A stretch of DNA of 64,000 nucleotides, taken from assembly GCA_934670115.1 (NCBI GenBank), contig CAKUOV010000001.1, positions 90,279 to 154,278 of the forward strand. Reading direction: 5' to 3'. Source of the DNA: an uncultured Eggerthellaceae bacterium. GTDB lineage: Bacteria; Actinomycetota; Coriobacteriia; Coriobacteriales; Eggerthellaceae. Position numbers and translations under genes: made by a program. The notes under the pieces are model-generated. The model worked only from the letters and a program-made list of their open reading frames with translations. It searched no databases and was not told the DNA's origin. Position 1 is the stretch's first letter; every line of letters begins with the position of its first letter. Below are positions 27,296 to 36,374 of the stretch, piece by piece.

Positions 27296-27638
27296 AAGTT
27301 CTCCTCTAACCAAAACTGCCTTTAACGCGAAGATGAATGATAGCAAAGAATTATTTATTTGTACAGTATTTTTTGGAAAAAAGTGCACGAACCGACAAAC
27401 CAAATTTTTGTTGGCTTTTTTACCTGCATGTCAGGCGTGCGGTCAGGCCGCGCAGCTCTCGTATTCCCTTACGAAGCCGCCAGGTACTTGCGCTGCTAAG
27501 AGCGCCACCGCCTTGTCGGTGCCATGATTCTCTAAGACTCACGCCTTAGGCGAGATCTTTCGGTTTTACCACCGAAGGAGAAAATCTCGCAAACTAGCCT
27601 CTTCAGAAGCTCTGTGGGGCGTTAGATGAGGTTGTCTC

Positions 27639-27666
27639 GAGACCGTAGCGTACTTCGGCTACGTAA
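27639..27666 (+). repeat. 28-bp hairpin repeat, copy 1
   Basis: Starts GAGACCGTAGCGTACTTCGG and is identical to 27728-27755. CGTAGC and GCTACG form the stem around GTACTTCG. It sits inside a larger stem in which GAGGTTG (from 27627) pairs with CAACCTC. Confidence 0.7.
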
Positions 27667-27727
27667 ACAGCAACCTCAAACCCCGCTTCTTCGCAGAAGC
27701 TTTCAGAGGCGCTAGACGCGCCGTCTT

Positions 27728-27755
27728 GAGACCGTAGCGTACTTCGGCTACGTAA
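27728..27755 (+). repeat. 28-bp hairpin repeat, copy 2
   Basis: Exact copy of 27639-27666. It is enclosed by CTTTCAGAGGCGCTA and TAGCGTCTCTGAAAG (27700-27790), a 15-bp near-perfect inverted pair that reaches the tRNA-Gln 3' end. Confidence 0.7.
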
Positions 27756-27797
27756 GGTCGAAAGAAAGGCGATGGATAGCGTCTCTGAAAGTTTCTG

Positions 27798-27871
27798 TGG
27801 CTGGGGTACCAGGATTCGAACCTAGGTAGCTGGTACCAAAAACCAGAGTCCTGCCGCTGGACGATACCCCA
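27798..27871 (-). tRNA. tRNA-Gln (TTG)
   Basis: A cloverleaf from TGGGGTATCG to CCA, with the anticodon loop TTTTGGT in a CTGGT/ACCAG stem (anticodon TTG) and T-loop GGTTCGAATCC. CCA is encoded at 27798-27800. It lies 17 bp after tRNA-Lys. Confidence 0.95.
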
Positions 27872-27888
27872 GTCTCCAAGCACGTGAA

Positions 27889-27964
27889 TGGTGGACCGTC
27901 AGGGACTCGAACCCTGGACCTTGGGATTAAAAGTCCCCTGCTCTACCAACTGAGCTAACGGTCC
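27889..27964 (-). tRNA. tRNA-Lys (TTT)
   Basis: Acceptor GGACCGT/ACGGTCC, D arm TAGCTCAGTTGGTAGAGCA, anticodon loop CTTTTAA (anticodon TTT) and T arm GGGTTCGAGTCCC. CCA is encoded. Probably cotranscribed with tRNA-Gln. Confidence 0.96.
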
Positions 27965-28049
27965 GTTCTACACGCAAGCATGTATTGTAACCTGCTTACC
28001 CCGCAAGGTCAAACACTTTTCGCGGACTTTTGAAGCTTTTGAGAAGCTT

Positions 28050-29048
28050 TTAGAACGTAACGCCCACCAAGCTTATCAGAAGACCCCAAACAATACCCGT
28101 GACCAGCAGCCCCGCTATAATCGCAACAGTGCGCGATACGGGTCGGTTTGCGCGCGCCAGCACCAAAAGGCCCACGCCAGCGGAAACCAAAAGTCCGGCA
28201 ATCATAGCACCCGAACCCAAAACGCCTTCAAGGTACAGCTGCGCAATAACCACACTTGCCGCGCAATTCGGAATAAGGCCCACAATCGCAGAACAAACAA
28301 TCGAAAGCGCCTCATTTTGGCTCACAAATGCGGCCAGCGCGTCTTCGCCGACCCCTTCGATAACCGCATTGAGCGCAAGCGAGATAACGAAAATGAAGAC
28401 GGTTACCTCAAGCGTGTGTTTAAGCGCACTGCGGATAATGCCCGACCAGCCGCCAGAATCGTGGTCATGGCTGTGATCGTGCGTATGATGTTGGTGATTG
28501 CAGTCTTTCGCGCAATCATCGTGATGCCCGTACACCATTTCGGGATGCTCGGTGCACGTCTGGCAGCTGTGGCTGCAATCGCAACGATCGCGCTGACAGA
28601 GCTCATGGATGCGCAAGCCTTCCTGTGCGGCACTGCGACGACGCACCGCGAAATCAATGACGAAGCCCATGGCCATGCCAATGATCAGCTTTGTAACAAG
28701 AACGCCGGCAATCGTCCCCATAGGAGCTTGCTCGGCAATGAAAATGGGCAACATCTCGTCGGACGTGGATAGATACACTGCAAACAACGTGCCCAACGTG
28801 ATAACGCGCCCCGCGTAAAGCGTAGAAGCAGCAGCAGAGAAACCGCATTGGGGAACCACGCCCAGAACAGCGCCGATGGCAGGACCGGCCGCGCCCGCCT
28901 TGCGCACCGCCTCCTGCGTTTTTGTTCCCGTTTTGTGCTCAAGCCATTCCATGACGAGATACGTCACAAAGAGAAACGGGATGAGTTTCAGAGTATCGAT
29001 AGCGGCATCGGCCAGCACATCAAGAGCTATGTCAATAAATTCTTCCAT
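28050..29048 (-). CDS. Putative 10-TM heavy-metal exporter (ArsP_2-like)
   Basis: A 332-residue membrane protein of two permease-like halves, each with a conserved helix pair (GAVLGVVPQCGFSAAASTLY and AIVGLIPNCAASVVIAQLYL), separated by a Cys/His-rich cytosolic loop (CDCSHSCQTC, then HQHHTHDHSHDHD). This is the pattern of the ArsP_2/DUF2899 putative metal exporters; the metal is unknown. The start at 29048 is preferred: a TAGAAT box ends 7 bp before it, suggesting a leaderless mRNA, while the ATG at 29057 overlaps that box. Neither ATG has a good ribosome site. Confidence 0.75.
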   Translation of the reverse strand: MEEFIDIALDVLADAAIDTLKLIPFLFVTYLVMEWLEHKTGTKTQEAVRKAGAAGPAIGAVLGVVPQCGFSAAASTLYAGRVITLGTLFAVYLSTSDEMLPIFIAEQAPMGTIAGVLVTKLIIGMAMGFVIDFAVRRRSAAQEGLRIHELCQRDRCDCSHSCQTCTEHPEMVYGHHDDCAKDCNHQHHTHDHSHDHDSGGWSGIIRSALKHTLEVTVFIFVISLALNAVIEGVGEDALAAFVSQNEALSIVCSAIVGLIPNCAASVVIAQLYLEGVLGSGAMIAGLLVSAGVGLLVLARANRPVSRTVAIIAGLLVTGIVWGLLISLVGVTF

Positions 29049-29280
29049 AAGATGCATTCTAGCAGAACGATTTGCGTGTAAAGCTCAAGCAAGACCAACG
29101 AAACGCGAATCTCCTTAAAAGTTTCCACAATCAAACAATTGGACAGGGTAAGGACGGGCACACGAAGGTGTCAAGCATTCCAGCCGCACGCGCCGCGGCC
29201 CCATGCGGCTCGCATAAAACGCTCCAGCCTACCCGCAGCAACATACGCAGGTGCTCCGCTGAAGCACTCCCCAACAGCAA

Positions 29281-29310
29281 GAAAGGCGAAGCCCGCAGGC
29301 CTCGCCTTTC
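29281..29310 (-). terminator. groEL terminator
   Basis: AAAGGCGA with TCGCCTTT arms plus inner GCC/GGC pairs, followed by CTTGC-type sequence on the minus strand, about 55 bp after groL. Confidence 0.65.
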
Positions 29311-29363
29311 GTTTACGCACAATCAAGCAGCTGGTACTAAAAAATGAATCGGCTTGCGCGCGA

Positions 29364-31037
<1,674 letters not shown>

Positions 31038-31181
31038 TTAAGAGGTGTTTCGAGCGAGCAGATTGACTTGAAGGTTCCAGAAGTCCGAGCTAAGCGGCCT
31101 ATTGCGCCGCGTGCGAGGGCTTACTGGGTTCTGAAAGTCAAGGTGCCGCTCCAAACGCCGATGTTTCTTGTTGAGCGGACC

Positions 31182-31469
31182 TTACTCGAATACGCCGTAA
31201 ATATCCTCGGCGCGAACAATCAGCAGTTCCTCCTCGTCAACGGTCACTTCCGTGCCGCCGAACTTGCCATACAGAACCTTGTCGCCAACTTTAACCGGCA
31301 TCGGAATCAAAGCGCCATCCTTGTCGCGCTTGCCTTCGCCAACAGCAACTACGACGCCAGTCTGAGGCTTTTCCTTGGACTCGCGAGACAGATACAAACC
31401 AGAAGCAGTTTTGTCCTCAACCTCGTCGCGCTTAACGATCACGCGATCACCCAGTGGTTTCAAAGTCAT
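31182..31469 (-). CDS. groES: Co-chaperonin GroES
   Basis: A 95-residue 10-kDa co-chaperonin capping GroEL. It begins MTLKPLGDRVIVKRDEVEDK and contains the mobile loop (TASGLYLSRESKEKPQTG) and the roof segment. The start at 31469 has AAAGGATGG upstream and gives the family's N-terminus. A CIRCE operator lies 43 bp upstream. Confidence 0.97.
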   Translation of the reverse strand: MTLKPLGDRVIVKRDEVEDKTASGLYLSRESKEKPQTGVVVAVGEGKRDKDGALIPMPVKVGDKVLYGKFGGTEVTVDEEELLIVRAEDIYGVFE

Positions 31470-31511
31470 TTTGAAGCCATCCTTTCTGCGTTGCACGCAT
31501 TTGTTTGTTTC

Positions 31512-31538
31512 TTAGCACTCAGTCATATCGAGTGCTAA
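31512..31538 (-). promoter_or_regulatory. CIRCE operator (HrcA site)
   Basis: TTAGCACTC, nine bases, GAGTGCTAA: a perfect match to the CIRCE inverted repeat, placed before groES. HrcA (not in this window) should repress groES-groEL here and release it on heat shock. Confidence 0.96.
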
Positions 31539-31769
31539 TCAGATAACGTTTGCATATTAGCACCATGACGTTTAGTTTCAAGGATGACTCAAGAAATCTA
31601 TCTGTTTGTCACTTAGATGTAAGAAAACGGCGAAAAAATTGGCAACACAAACCGAGCACCAAGCCGCCGCGAACCTTAGATCGAAGCCGCCGCCGAACGC
31701 GAACGCCCGCGACCATCGCAAGTACCGCACAAGACGGTGCTTGGCAATATGCCAGGGCTCGGCTCTTCC

Positions 31770-32588
31770 CTACCGGTAAAAATCAGCGGAAGGAAACGGC
31801 GGCTCAAGCGCGCGCTTGAACGCATAGCTGCGCATCGTCTTTTCGATACGCTCCACTTCAGCCGCATCGAAACCTTCGGCGGCAACTTCTTGCACGGACA
31901 TTTCGCGCTCCACCAAGCGAATAAGAATCTGGTCAAGCAACTTATAGCTTACACCCAGGCTCTTCTCATCTTCTTGACCTGCGGAAAGCTCTGCCGAAGG
32001 CGGCTTATCAATCACGTGTTGCGGAATAGGTTCCACCTGCCCCGCCGCCCGCGCTTGCTGGTTCATCCATTCGGCCAGCTCGAAAACGTGCGTTTTATAC
32101 AGGCCGCCAAGGGGCGCATACGCGCCCGCCGTATCGCCATACAGCGTGGAGTAGCCCATCATCGCTTCGCTCTTGTTACCGGTGTTCACCACCATCCAAC
32201 CATACTGGTTAGACAGCGCCATAAGAACAATCATGCGGCAGCGCGCCTGGGAGTTTTCCGCCGCAAGCCCTGCGAGTTCTTCGCCATACACCTGACGAAA
32301 CTCCTGTTCAAACGCGAGAAATGGCTCTTTGATTGAAAACGTGCGCGTCTCAATGCCTAAACGCTCCGCTAAATCGCGCGCATCGGTAAGCGAGTGATCG
32401 GAAGAAAACGGACCCGGCATCAAAACGCCATGAACACGCGAAGCGCCGAACGCATCCACGCACAGCGCTGCCGTCACGGAGGAATCAAGGCCGCCCGACA
32501 AGCCAACAATAACTTCTTTGCAGCCAATTGACTCGGTGAATGCGCGCAACTGGGAAACGCATTCCTGGTGTACTTGATTCATATCCAT
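31770..32588 (-). CDS. nadE: NH3-dependent NAD+ synthetase
   Basis: A 272-residue NadE making NAD from nicotinate adenine dinucleotide, ATP and ammonia. The pyrophosphatase loop VGLSGGLDSSVTAALC and the conserved NKSEAMMGYSTLYGDTAGAY are present. There is no glutaminase domain, so ammonia is the nitrogen donor. GGAGG precedes the ATG by 8 bp. It starts 21 bp after hypB and is probably cotranscribed with it. Confidence 0.95.
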   Translation of the reverse strand: MDMNQVHQECVSQLRAFTESIGCKEVIVGLSGGLDSSVTAALCVDAFGASRVHGVLMPGPFSSDHSLTDARDLAERLGIETRTFSIKEPFLAFEQEFRQVYGEELAGLAAENSQARCRMIVLMALSNQYGWMVVNTGNKSEAMMGYSTLYGDTAGAYAPLGGLYKTHVFELAEWMNQQARAAGQVEPIPQHVIDKPPSAELSAGQEDEKSLGVSYKLLDQILIRLVEREMSVQEVAAEGFDAAEVERIEKTMRSYAFKRALEPPFPSADFYR

Positions 32589-32609
32589 GGGAGATGCCTC
32601 CTTCGGCCG

Positions 32610-33260
32610 TTATGCCTGACGAATGCGCTCCGCCAGCCACGATGCCCAAGCGTCAACGCCTTCGCCTTTTGTGGCGGCAATGGGGAAAACGGGCGCCTGC
32701 GGATTCAGCTGTGTAACGGATGCGCGGAATGCTTCTTCGTCAAAATTAAACACCGGCATCGTGTCCACTTTGTTAAGGATGATAGCTTCCGATATTTGAA
32801 ACACACCCGGGTATTTGAGCGGCTTGTCGTCGCCCTCGGGCACAGACAAAATCATAACCTTGGCATTTTCACCCAAATCGAAGTCGGTAGGGCATACCAG
32901 ATTACCCACATTCTCAATGATAATCAGATCAAGACGCTCCAGATCAAGAACATCAATCGCACGCTTGAGCATGGCGCTTTCCAAGTGGCACGCGCCGCCC
33001 GTATTGATCTGAACTGCGGGAATACCCTGCGCTTTAATGCGCTCGGCGTCCACGGAGCTTGCAATGTCGCCCTCGATAACGGCAATGTTGAACTCATCGC
33101 GCAGCGCCTCGATGGTTGCCAAAATAGTAGACGTCTTACCCGAACCAGGGCTTGCCAGCAGGTCAAGAACGAACACGTGGTTTTCCGCAAAACGCTTGCG
33201 CAGTTCAGCCGCAAGTGTATCGTTTTTGTCCAAGATAGGCTGCTTCATATCAATTTTCAT
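32610..33260 (-). CDS. hypB: Nickel insertion GTPase HypB
   Basis: A 216-residue G3E GTPase needed to insert nickel into [NiFe]-hydrogenase. P-loop LLASPGSGKTSTIL, metal-binding loop TGGACHLES, Walker B IIIENVGNLVCP and NKVD motif are all present. It lacks the N-terminal CxxCGC and His-rich nickel-store segments of some HypB proteins. It lies downstream of hypA and upstream of nadE. No hydrogenase genes are in the window. Confidence 0.93.
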   Translation of the reverse strand: MKIDMKQPILDKNDTLAAELRKRFAENHVFVLDLLASPGSGKTSTILATIEALRDEFNIAVIEGDIASSVDAERIKAQGIPAVQINTGGACHLESAMLKRAIDVLDLERLDLIIIENVGNLVCPTDFDLGENAKVMILSVPEGDDKPLKYPGVFQISEAIILNKVDTMPVFNFDEEAFRASVTQLNPQAPVFPIAATKGEGVDAWASWLAERIRQA

Positions 33261-33315
33261 GGCATATCCTTTGCATTGAACTGGATGTTTATCTTTTTAG
33301 GGCAGCGCCAGTAGC

Positions 33316-33366
33316 TTACTTGGCAAACGGTCGCCCGAATCTTTTATTTGCGACAGTGTACGCCAT
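33316..33366 (-). CDS. Possible 16-codon ORF between hypA and hypB
   Basis: ATG at 33366, preceded by GGAGGTG at 5 bp, encodes the 16-residue peptide MAYTVANKRFGRPFAK and stops 55 bp before hypB. The strong ribosome site is the only evidence. It could be a leader peptide or chance. Confidence 0.3.
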   Translation of the reverse strand: MAYTVANKRFGRPFAK

Positions 33367-33485
33367 AACCGCACCTCCTGCACGCTCATTCGTGCTCAGC
33401 GGGTGTTTTATTGGGCGATTACTGAGCGGCTCACTGGAGCTTCGCTGAATGCGCAACGCGATGTGCGACTGCACGCCACATCCTG

Positions 33486-33516
33486 AAGCAAAAGAAAAGC
33501 GCCCCGAAGAGCGCTT
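33486..33516 (-). terminator. Terminator after hypA
   Basis: On the minus strand AAGCGCTC, loop TTCG, GGGCGCTT, then TTCTTTTG, 13 bp after the hypA stop. It would reduce read-through into hypB. Confidence 0.8.
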
Positions 33517-33528
33517 CCGCGGTTTTTC

Positions 33529-33903
33529 CTATTCACCCGGTCCTTCGTCGGGCGTTTCGATCTCAATGGAATCGATTTGCATCTCGCGCCCCGAAAGAAG
33601 TTCGGTGACAAAGCTGCCGCACGCAGGGCACGACACATGAAAGCGGTCGTGCTGGTAACGCTCGCCGCAGTCAAGGCACACGCTTTCCGGCTTGACCAAG
33701 TTCACGTTAAGCTCAGCATGGGCGCACAGCTCGTATTCGGACAACTCCCGCAACGCCTCGAACGCAAAAATCAACGCCTCGTGGATGCATTCGGTCATTT
33801 CCCCCACAGAAAGCGAGATAGACGTCACGCTGAGCGCGCCCGCCTCTTTCGCCGAATCGCACACGGTATCCATGACCCCGGTCATAATTCCCAGTTCATG
33901 CAT
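33529..33903 (-). CDS. hypA: Hydrogenase nickel chaperone HypA
   Basis: A 124-residue HypA. The nickel-binding N-terminus MHELGIM (His2) and the zinc motif CLDCGERYQHDRFHVSCPAC are intact. It passes nickel to hydrogenase with HypB. GAGGAGC precedes the ATG. It is separated from hypB by a terminator and a small ORF, so the two hyp genes may be independently expressed. Confidence 0.94.
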   Translation of the reverse strand: MHELGIMTGVMDTVCDSAKEAGALSVTSISLSVGEMTECIHEALIFAFEALRELSEYELCAHAELNVNLVKPESVCLDCGERYQHDRFHVSCPACGSFVTELLSGREMQIDSIEIETPDEGPGE

Positions 33904-34040
33904 GGTAAAAGCTCCTCTACTGGTTTTCAGCGCTGGCCTTCAGCGACAATACATTGCGAAACGACCTACCGCCGCAGTACCCGTACTAGAACTAGTCGTC
34001 TTCGCGGTTGCGACAATCCATCGCACCGCCAGCACCAGAA

Positions 34041-34877
34041 CTAGTCGTCTTCACGCTCCGCGCGCATCTTCTTCCACTCCGCCATCATTTCGGCCTCTTC
34101 AGCTTCATCGCGTGCGCGCTGCGCTTCTTGCTCTTTCAGACGTTTGCCCAGCGCAATACGGGAAATAAGCAGGCTCAACTCGTACAGGGAAACCATAGCG
34201 GCGAACATCAAGATCATGGTGACAGGCGAAGCATCGGGCGTGATCATGGCAGAAACAACAAGGAGCGCCATATATACGTAACGCCACGAAGCGCGCAGCT
34301 TCTTATATGGCACAATGCCGAATACCACCAGATAGAACACGACAAGCGGCAACTCAAACGCAAGGCCGAAACCAATTTCGAACTTGATGATAATGCTCAC
34401 ATACGATGAAGCACGCGGCAGCACGGCAGCGAAGCCCGACGCTTGGTCGCACAACCACGAGAAAGCCGGGTTCAAAATAATGAAGTAGCAGAACACCGTA
34501 CCCAAAATGAACAGGGCAACCGCCGCGGCGAACGTGGGAATAAACCACTTGCGCTCTTTTGGCTTCAGCGCCGGAAGGAAAAACGCCAGAATCTGCCACA
34601 AAATAATGGGCGAGCACGCCACCAAAGATACCCAGAACGAAACGCTGAAGCGCACGCTAAACGACTCAAACGGGTCGATAGCGGTCAGCACCGCCATGCC
34701 TTGCGCATCGGTCGGAAGGAACTCCGCGATAGGCATAACCAGGAACTGAGCGATGGTCGGCGTTGCGAGATAGAAGATGCAGACCGATACGGCAAGGGCA
34801 ACAACAATGCGAACCAAGCGCATGCGAAGTTCGCCCAGGTGGTCCATAATGGGCATTCGAGCAGGTCCGATAGGCAT
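34041..34877 (-). CDS. tatC: Sec-independent translocase TatC
   Basis: A 278-residue TatC, the twin-arginine receptor in the membrane. It begins with the conserved MPIMDHLGELRMRLV and shows FEIGFGLAFELPLVVFYLV and six helices. The C-terminal 40 residues are charged (Glu/Arg-rich). GGGAGG precedes the ATG, 3 bp after the TatA/B stop codon, so the pair is an operon. The molybdoenzymes in this window lack Tat signals, so the system serves other exported cofactor proteins. Confidence 0.95.
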   Translation of the reverse strand: MPIGPARMPIMDHLGELRMRLVRIVVALAVSVCIFYLATPTIAQFLVMPIAEFLPTDAQGMAVLTAIDPFESFSVRFSVSFWVSLVACSPIILWQILAFFLPALKPKERKWFIPTFAAAVALFILGTVFCYFIILNPAFSWLCDQASGFAAVLPRASSYVSIIIKFEIGFGLAFELPLVVFYLVVFGIVPYKKLRASWRYVYMALLVVSAMITPDASPVTMILMFAAMVSLYELSLLISRIALGKRLKEQEAQRARDEAEEAEMMAEWKKMRAEREDD

Positions 34878-34880
34878 AAT

Positions 34881-35579
34881 CTACTCCCTCCCTTCAATGG
34901 TAGATGGTGCAGTGGTGGGAGCAGCATCGGCTGCGGAAGTTTCAGGTGCGTCGGTCGCTGGAGCTGCAGCTTCGGCCTGCTGGGCCTCAACTTGGGAAAC
35001 AGCAGCATCGGCCGCTTGTACGGCCGCTGCCGCAGCGGCAGCTTCTTCGGCGGCTTTTTGCTCTGCCTGCGCGGCAAGACGCGCAGCACGCTCTTTCTCG
35101 TAGCGGGCGCGACGCTCGGCAAACGTTTCGGCGGGTGCCTCTTTGCCAGCGTTGGCGGCGGCACTGGCAGCATTGCCCGCACCAGCGGCGTTATCGGTAG
35201 AAACAGTGCTCTGAACTGGTGTTTCGGCGGAATCGGTCGTTGCCGATGACGCTGCAGCCGTAGCTGCGCCATTCGAAGCAGCTGGCTTTTTCTTCTTGGC
35301 AATAGAGGCCATCTCGTTCAAGTCGCCCGCCAAAGAAGAACCCGTCTTCTTTGCGATGCCGCCCATTTTATCCAGAGCAGCCAGCGGATCTTTGAACGGC
35401 TCTTCCGCGTTGGGGTCGAAGACGTCTTCTTTGATGACCTTGCTCATATCGCGTTGCGCGCTTTGGAACGTGCGAATTGCGCGCCCTAATGTCTTGGCCA
35501 CATCGGGCAGGCGGTCGCCCACTAAAATGAAGCCGAAAATCAAAATGATAAGCAGCTCAAAACCGCTGATTCCGAACAC
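34881..35579 (-). CDS. TatA/TatB-family translocase protein
   Basis: A 232-residue TatA/B protein: short periplasmic start, membrane helix (GFELLIILIFGFILVG) and amphipathic helix (DRLPDVAKTLGRAIRTFQSA), then a long Ala/Glu-rich low-complexity tail. FGISGFELLIILI and DRLP favour TatB; a single copy next to tatC may perform both roles. It is longer than usual because of the tail (about residues 95-232). Confidence 0.88.
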   Translation of the reverse strand: MFGISGFELLIILIFGFILVGDRLPDVAKTLGRAIRTFQSAQRDMSKVIKEDVFDPNAEEPFKDPLAALDKMGGIAKKTGSSLAGDLNEMASIAKKKKPAASNGAATAAASSATTDSAETPVQSTVSTDNAAGAGNAASAAANAGKEAPAETFAERRARYEKERAARLAAQAEQKAAEEAAAAAAAVQAADAAVSQVEAQQAEAAAPATDAPETSAADAAPTTAPSTIEGRE

Positions 35580-35738
35580 ATTTTCTCCTTGCTAAAGCCC
35601 CACAAACCCCATTCGCTGGCCTTCTTTATAACACCGAACAGGGAAACCCTCTCACCTTGCCCACACGTACACTTATGTGCCGCCACCTGGCATACAACAA
35701 TCACGTCGCGCAGGCACGCAAACGAACGTTGCGCCCGC

Positions 35739-35936
35739 TTACGCGCCGCCACCCAGCAGCGCCACCGCCATGGTTGGCAGCGCCAATGCCAGCACCAAGA
35801 TGACGCAAACCGCCACCGTAAAAATCTTCTTCGTGCGCTCGGCGGCCTTCTTCTTTTCCTCCGCCAGGCGTTCCCGCTCTATCGCGGCCTGCATGCGCGC
35901 ATCGCGCTGCTTCGCCGTTATCTTCTGCTTTCCCAT
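35739..35936 (-). CDS. Small basic membrane protein (65 aa)
   Basis: A 65-residue protein with a highly charged N-terminus (QKITAKQRDARMQAAIERER, Lys/Glu-rich coiled coil) and one C-terminal helix (FTVAVCVILVLALALPTMAV), ending LLGGGA. The start at 35936 has AAGGA 5 bp upstream; longer readings lack one. It is about 160 bp upstream of tatA/B in the same direction. No family recognised; a membrane-tethered helper of translocation or division is possible. Confidence 0.6.
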   Translation of the reverse strand: MGKQKITAKQRDARMQAAIERERLAEEKKKAAERTKKIFTVAVCVILVLALALPTMAVALLGGGA

Positions 35937-36374
35937 TACGTTCCTTAATCGCAACGTTTCCCTGCGTCTGAACAGCACTTTCTTGATGCTGCCAGCCAAC
36001 ACGGGAAACACTAACTATAGAGCTGTATTTCCACACGACTTTCCCTGTTCTTGCACACGAAAAGTCATTCTATCCCTGAACAGTGTATCTTAGCATCACC
36101 GAAAACAAAGAGGAGCGGCTTTACAAATTCAACGCAAAAGCACCCGTTTATTGCCTCTTTTTTGCAGCAGGCCAATACCCGCGCGGCGCCATGATCTGCC
36201 CGTTAATCCGCGCCAATCGCTTCCCCACCCTTTCCAAGCGTCAGAACATCTGCGGGCTGATTGCTTCCCCGCCCTTCGCAAGCACTTGCATCTCTGTAGA
36301 TTTCAAGCGTACGCAGGGGAAAAGCGCACACCAACAACCCCATTGCAGCGAAAAATGCGTATACTGCCTCTATT
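35937..36374. promoter_or_regulatory. Divergent intergenic region before radical SAM gene
   Basis: About 440 bp with no gene. A TATACT box at 36360-36365 ends 9 bp before the radical SAM ATG, consistent with a leaderless plus-strand transcript. The rest shows nothing recognisable. Confidence 0.4.

Larger units (their letters stand above)
27296..27797. other. infA upstream region with nested hairpins
   Basis: About 500 bp between tRNA-Gln and infA, without a gene. It contains a nested hairpin at 27551-27589 (CGAGAT/ATCTCG around TTCGGT/ACCGAA) and the repeat hairpins described separately. The infA promoter must lie here but no clear box pair was chosen. Confidence 0.5.
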
